From an uncultured bacterium (lineage in GTDB: Bacteria > Planctomycetota > Phycisphaerae > Phycisphaerales > SM1A02): a stretch of DNA of 14,635 nucleotides. Below, piece by piece: positions 11,890 to 14,635 of this stretch; position 1 is the first letter of the stretch; every line of letters starts with the position of its first letter. The notes beneath the pieces are model-generated. The model searched no databases and was not told where the DNA came from. It saw only the letters and a list, made by a program, of their open reading frames with translations. The stretch is taken from NCBI GenBank assembly GCA_903938205.1, contig CAJACJ010000470.1:1-14635 (forward strand), given 5' to 3'. Made by a program: the position numbers and the translations under genes.

Positions 11890-14635
11890 CAGGAGTTGTC
11901 CTGGACTCCTTGGGTGCCACCGTATCAGACGCGGGCACGGGCGCAACCTTGACATTGGCGGAAGTTGGCGCGAAATCCATTTCCGCCAACTCAGGGGCAC
12001 CGCCTTGCGCGATTGATTTTAATTTTTTCTTGGCGCGCTCAATAGCCGCTCCATCGTTGCGATTATAAAATGCGTCGGCGCTCCATGCGCGAATGCCCCA
12101 CTCGCGTTGCTGCAAAATGGAAAATGCGTTGGCAACATTTTCACGAGACGATTTATTCACGCCTTGATCAGCGACCGCGCGCCACAGTTGCGTGGCCTGC
12201 TGTATTTCACCGGCGCGATACAGCGCGTCCGCGCAATGGTCCATGGATTCAGGAGAGGCCTTATCTTGGGCTTTTTCAAGCGATTTTTGCAATAAACTCA
12301 GCGCGCCAGCTGCGCCTTCCATGTCCAGCAAACGACCCTGTCGATACGCCAACCACCCCGCTGTATCAAGCGTACTTGAATCATTGGGCGTGGCCACAAG
12401 CGCGCGGCGAATGAGATCGATTGTGGCCGCGTCAATTTCATTTCGCTCCATGCGAAGCCAAGCGAGATTGTTCATGGCCGATGCAAGATTGGGTGCAAGA
12501 TCAACCGCGGACTGGAAACATTCCTCCGCGGCGGCTGGGTCACTGGCCATCAGAAATGCGTTTCCCAATTCAGCCAAATCTTCGGCAGCGCTTGTGACCT
12601 GAGGATCTTTGATATGAAATTTATTCTGCTCGCGTTCTTGCGATAGACGCTGGCTCGCCTTAGTCACATTTCCCTTGGCAATGAGACAAGCCAACTCAGC
12701 GCGGAAAAGTTGCGATTTATTTTTGTCCTTGCTCAACGCGCCGCAATCATGCAGAAGAAATTCCGCACGCATAAACATGCCTTCATCCGCCAACAATTGA
12801 GCGGCTTCAACGACGTTCACAACGGGCCAAGCACGCGCGTGTTTTTTGCTCATTGCGCGCGCCTCTTCCAAAGTGCCATCCAACATTGCGTACGCAACGT
12901 ACATGGGTTGCACTTTGGCATCATCCAGCAATGGCTTTGCCAGCGCGGCTTGCAGTGCCAAGCGTTGCTCTATATTTTTTGGCAACTGATGCGCCAATAG
13001 AACCGCGGTTTTACGCTGGTTTTGTGACAGGCGCCCACTTGCAACCAAGTCGTGAATTTCTTGCGCCGCAACGTTGGGCTTCAGGGACAACTCAAACTCA
13101 ATCCGCTCAAGTTGAGTGCGACCCGCCGCATTTCGTAAACGCTCTGGTGCATTGTCGATGACGCTCAGTGCCTCCGTTTTTTGCCCCGCCGCCATAAGCG
13201 CGCGAATACAACCGCGAGTGAGCGCGTCTGAATCAGGATCCAAAGCTAAAGCCGTCTTCAGAATTTCTATCGCCTCTAGCAACCGCCCTTGCCGCGCTTT
13301 GCATGAAAGATCAACCTCGCCCAGTTCCGCGGCTGACGGATGCGCCAACACCAATGCGTCAAGAAATTTTTCAGTTTCAGCCAATCGACCCGTTTCAGCG
13401 GCCGCGGACAAAATGGCTTGCCCAACGAATGCGTCAAGTGGATCCTCGGTCAGCAACATGCGCAGTGATTCCATATTGAAGGTTGATTGATTGCGGCGCA
13501 GAGACGACAACGCTTTTTCTCGGCGAACCTCGCGCAACACCTGCTGCGATTGACTGGCCATGACAACTGCGAAAGCGTCCACGTCCGGAGCAATACCGCG
13601 CTCTGGCGAAGCAACTTCTAAAAACTTTCGCGCTGCCATGCGATTATTGGGCGCCGCTTCCATGGCCCGCTCAAACGAATTGCGCGCCTCCAAGGCGGCC
13701 TCTTTTTTGCGCTCATACGGCGCATCTATTGATGAATTGACCGCAAGCGACAAGTCAATCGCGGCACGCGCCATCCAGGCTTGCGCACATTTTTTGTCAA
13801 GCGCAATCGCACGCTCCACGCATTCAATGGCTTTGTTGTTTTCACCACTTTCAAGAAATGCCTGCGCCAACGCCGCCAACTCTGGCGCGGATTGTGGGTC
13901 GCACACTTTTTCAAGGCGTTCAATCTTGGCCAAATCTTGCTCAATCGCAAGCGCATTCAATGCCGCAATTCTTGCCGCGCTTGCAAGCGCGCCGCGCGAG
14001 TCCGTGAACGGCTCAATGGTGTGCAACGCCAACAATGAATCAAATCCAACCAGATCAAACCATGCTCCAAGAAGAGCGCGCGTTGCATTGATGGTCGCGG
14101 CGTTCAGGGTGTTCTTATTCGCGAACGGTGCTTGAATATCCGCGCGCAATTGCTTGGCTGCAAATGGCAAGGCGCGCAAAGCCGCCGCCCACATTGGCGC
14201 CGACTCGGGCTTGTTTTGAACATGGTCCAAAGCAATTTGCACCGTGGCGGCAATACCTTGGTTTGCGGCAACAACATTCACCATCTCCCGCAAGGCGATT
14301 TGATTTTCAAGAATTGCAGGCGCGCTGGTCAGAATAAAATCAACCGCGTGCTCATTGCCGCATGCCAACATGCAGCGCGCTATCAACGCGTCTTGCGTTG
14401 AGGCAATTTGTTGTAAACCTGCTTGAAGTGGCTGAGAAAAGCCATTTTTGTACAACCACTGCGTTGCGCATGGCGCTCCAGCTCGCCCTGGAGAATTTGG
14501 ATTGATCAACGTAGCCATCAGCAACTGTCGCGCCGCTGCGGGTCGCCCCGAACACGCAAGAGCCCAGACCACTGGCGGCAAACTTGTGGCATCAATTGGG
14601 TCGGACTGCGCAAGCGACTGGGTAAACGATTCCGC
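11876..14635 (-). CDS. Large TPR-repeat protein (5' end outside the window)
   Basis: The frame is open from the right edge, so this is the C-terminal 919 residues of a longer protein; its start and any signal sequence are not visible. A TTG at 14581 is an internal codon, not a credible start. The sequence is almost wholly alpha-helical and rich in Ala, with degenerate tetratricopeptide repeats. Clear ones are near SNQ(R)-free stretches such as ALDPDSDALTRGCIRALMAAG, and in the last third FQSAVDLAPNLASAMNNLAW, RRALVATPNDSSTLDTAGWL and SMDHCADALYRAGEIQQATQ. The tail (about the last 40 residues) is disordered with Pro, Ala and Thr. TPR arrays are protein-binding scaffolds; no partner can be named. 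It heads the visible operon with yebC and the proline-rich lipoprotein and may work with the latter in the cell envelope, but that is inference. Confidence 0.85.
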   Translation of the reverse strand, partial: AESFTQSLAQSDPIDATSLPPVVWALACSGRPAAARQLLMATLINPNSPGRAGAPCATQWLYKNGFSQPLQAGLQQIASTQDALIARCMLACGNEHAVDFILTSAPAILENQIALREMVNVVAANQGIAATVQIALDHVQNKPESAPMWAAALRALPFAAKQLRADIQAPFANKNTLNAATINATRALLGAWFDLVGFDSLLALHTIEPFTDSRGALASAARIAALNALAIEQDLAKIERLEKVCDPQSAPELAALAQAFLESGENNKAIECVERAIALDKKCAQAWMARAAIDLSLAVNSSIDAPYERKKEAALEARNSFERAMEAAPNNRMAARKFLEVASPERGIAPDVDAFAVVMASQSQQVLREVRREKALSSLRRNQSTFNMESLRMLLTEDPLDAFVGQAILSAAAETGRLAETEKFLDALVLAHPSAAELGEVDLSCKARQGRLLEAIEILKTALALDPDSDALTRGCIRALMAAGQKTEALSVIDNAPERLRNAAGRTQLERIEFELSLKPNVAAQEIHDLVASGRLSQNQRKTAVLLAHQLPKNIEQRLALQAALAKPLLDDAKVQPMYVAYAMLDGTLEEARAMSKKHARAWPVVNVVEAAQLLADEGMFMRAEFLLHDCGALSKDKNKSQLFRAELACLIAKGNVTKASQRLSQEREQNKFHIKDPQVTSAAEDLAELGNAFLMASDPAAAEECFQSAVDLAPNLASAMNNLAWLRMERNEIDAATIDLIRRALVATPNDSSTLDTAGWLAYRQGRLLDMEGAAGALSLLQKSLEKAQDKASPESMDHCADALYRAGEIQQATQLWRAVADQGVNKSSRENVANAFSILQQREWGIRAWSADAFYNRNDGAAIERAKKKLKSIAQGGAPELAEMDFAPTSANVKVAPVPASDTVAPKESRTTPEGAQ

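Overview
The window reads as an ordinary, gene-dense stretch of a bacterial chromosome of moderate GC content with short intergenic gaps. There are no RNA genes, insertion sequences, integrases, CRISPR arrays or prophage genes that I can see. The mix of an ISC-type Fe-S machinery, a lipobox-bearing proline-rich protein, a large TPR protein and a long-chain polyprenyl synthase suggests a Gram-negative-type heterotroph. A planctomycete (Phycisphaerae-like) origin is my guess from overall style, but nothing in the window proves it.

Layout: at the left edge on the plus strand lies a degenerate receiver-GGDEF-EAL signalling protein broken by one apparent frameshift at a C5 tract (2-1679). A rho-independent terminator (1701-1735) separates it from a minus-strand Fe-S assembly cluster transcribed iscS (4128-2890), iscU (2775-2341), iscA-like carrier (2182-1763). 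Divergent from iscS is panC (pantothenate synthetase, 4413-5276, plus strand). The rest is minus strand. One run goes icd (NADP isocitrate dehydrogenase, 9578-8184), a TVP38/VTT membrane protein, a SAM methyltransferase with a Lys/Ala-rich tail, and a long-chain polyprenyl diphosphate synthase (to 5374). Upstream of it, and possibly in the same transcript, is a compact operon: TPR protein (open at the right edge), yebC, and a proline-rich repeat lipoprotein.

How the genes work together: IscS supplies persulfide sulfur to the IscU scaffold, and the A-type carrier passes clusters to client proteins. The polyprenyl synthase probably makes the quinone side chain, icd runs the TCA cycle, and panC feeds coenzyme A synthesis. 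The TPR, yebC and lipoprotein genes are tightly coupled (1-nt overlap, then a 4-nt gap).

The most interesting point is that yebC, whose family is reported to relieve ribosome stalling at polyproline, sits directly before a gene for a protein that is about 28% proline in its last 273 residues and ends with two PPP triplets. Other items worth a second look are the frameshifted c-di-GMP protein, an A-type carrier with an internal insertion, an IscU with a His-rich tail and a methyltransferase with a histone-H1-like tail. I found no convincing evidence for a wholly new defence or mobile system here.
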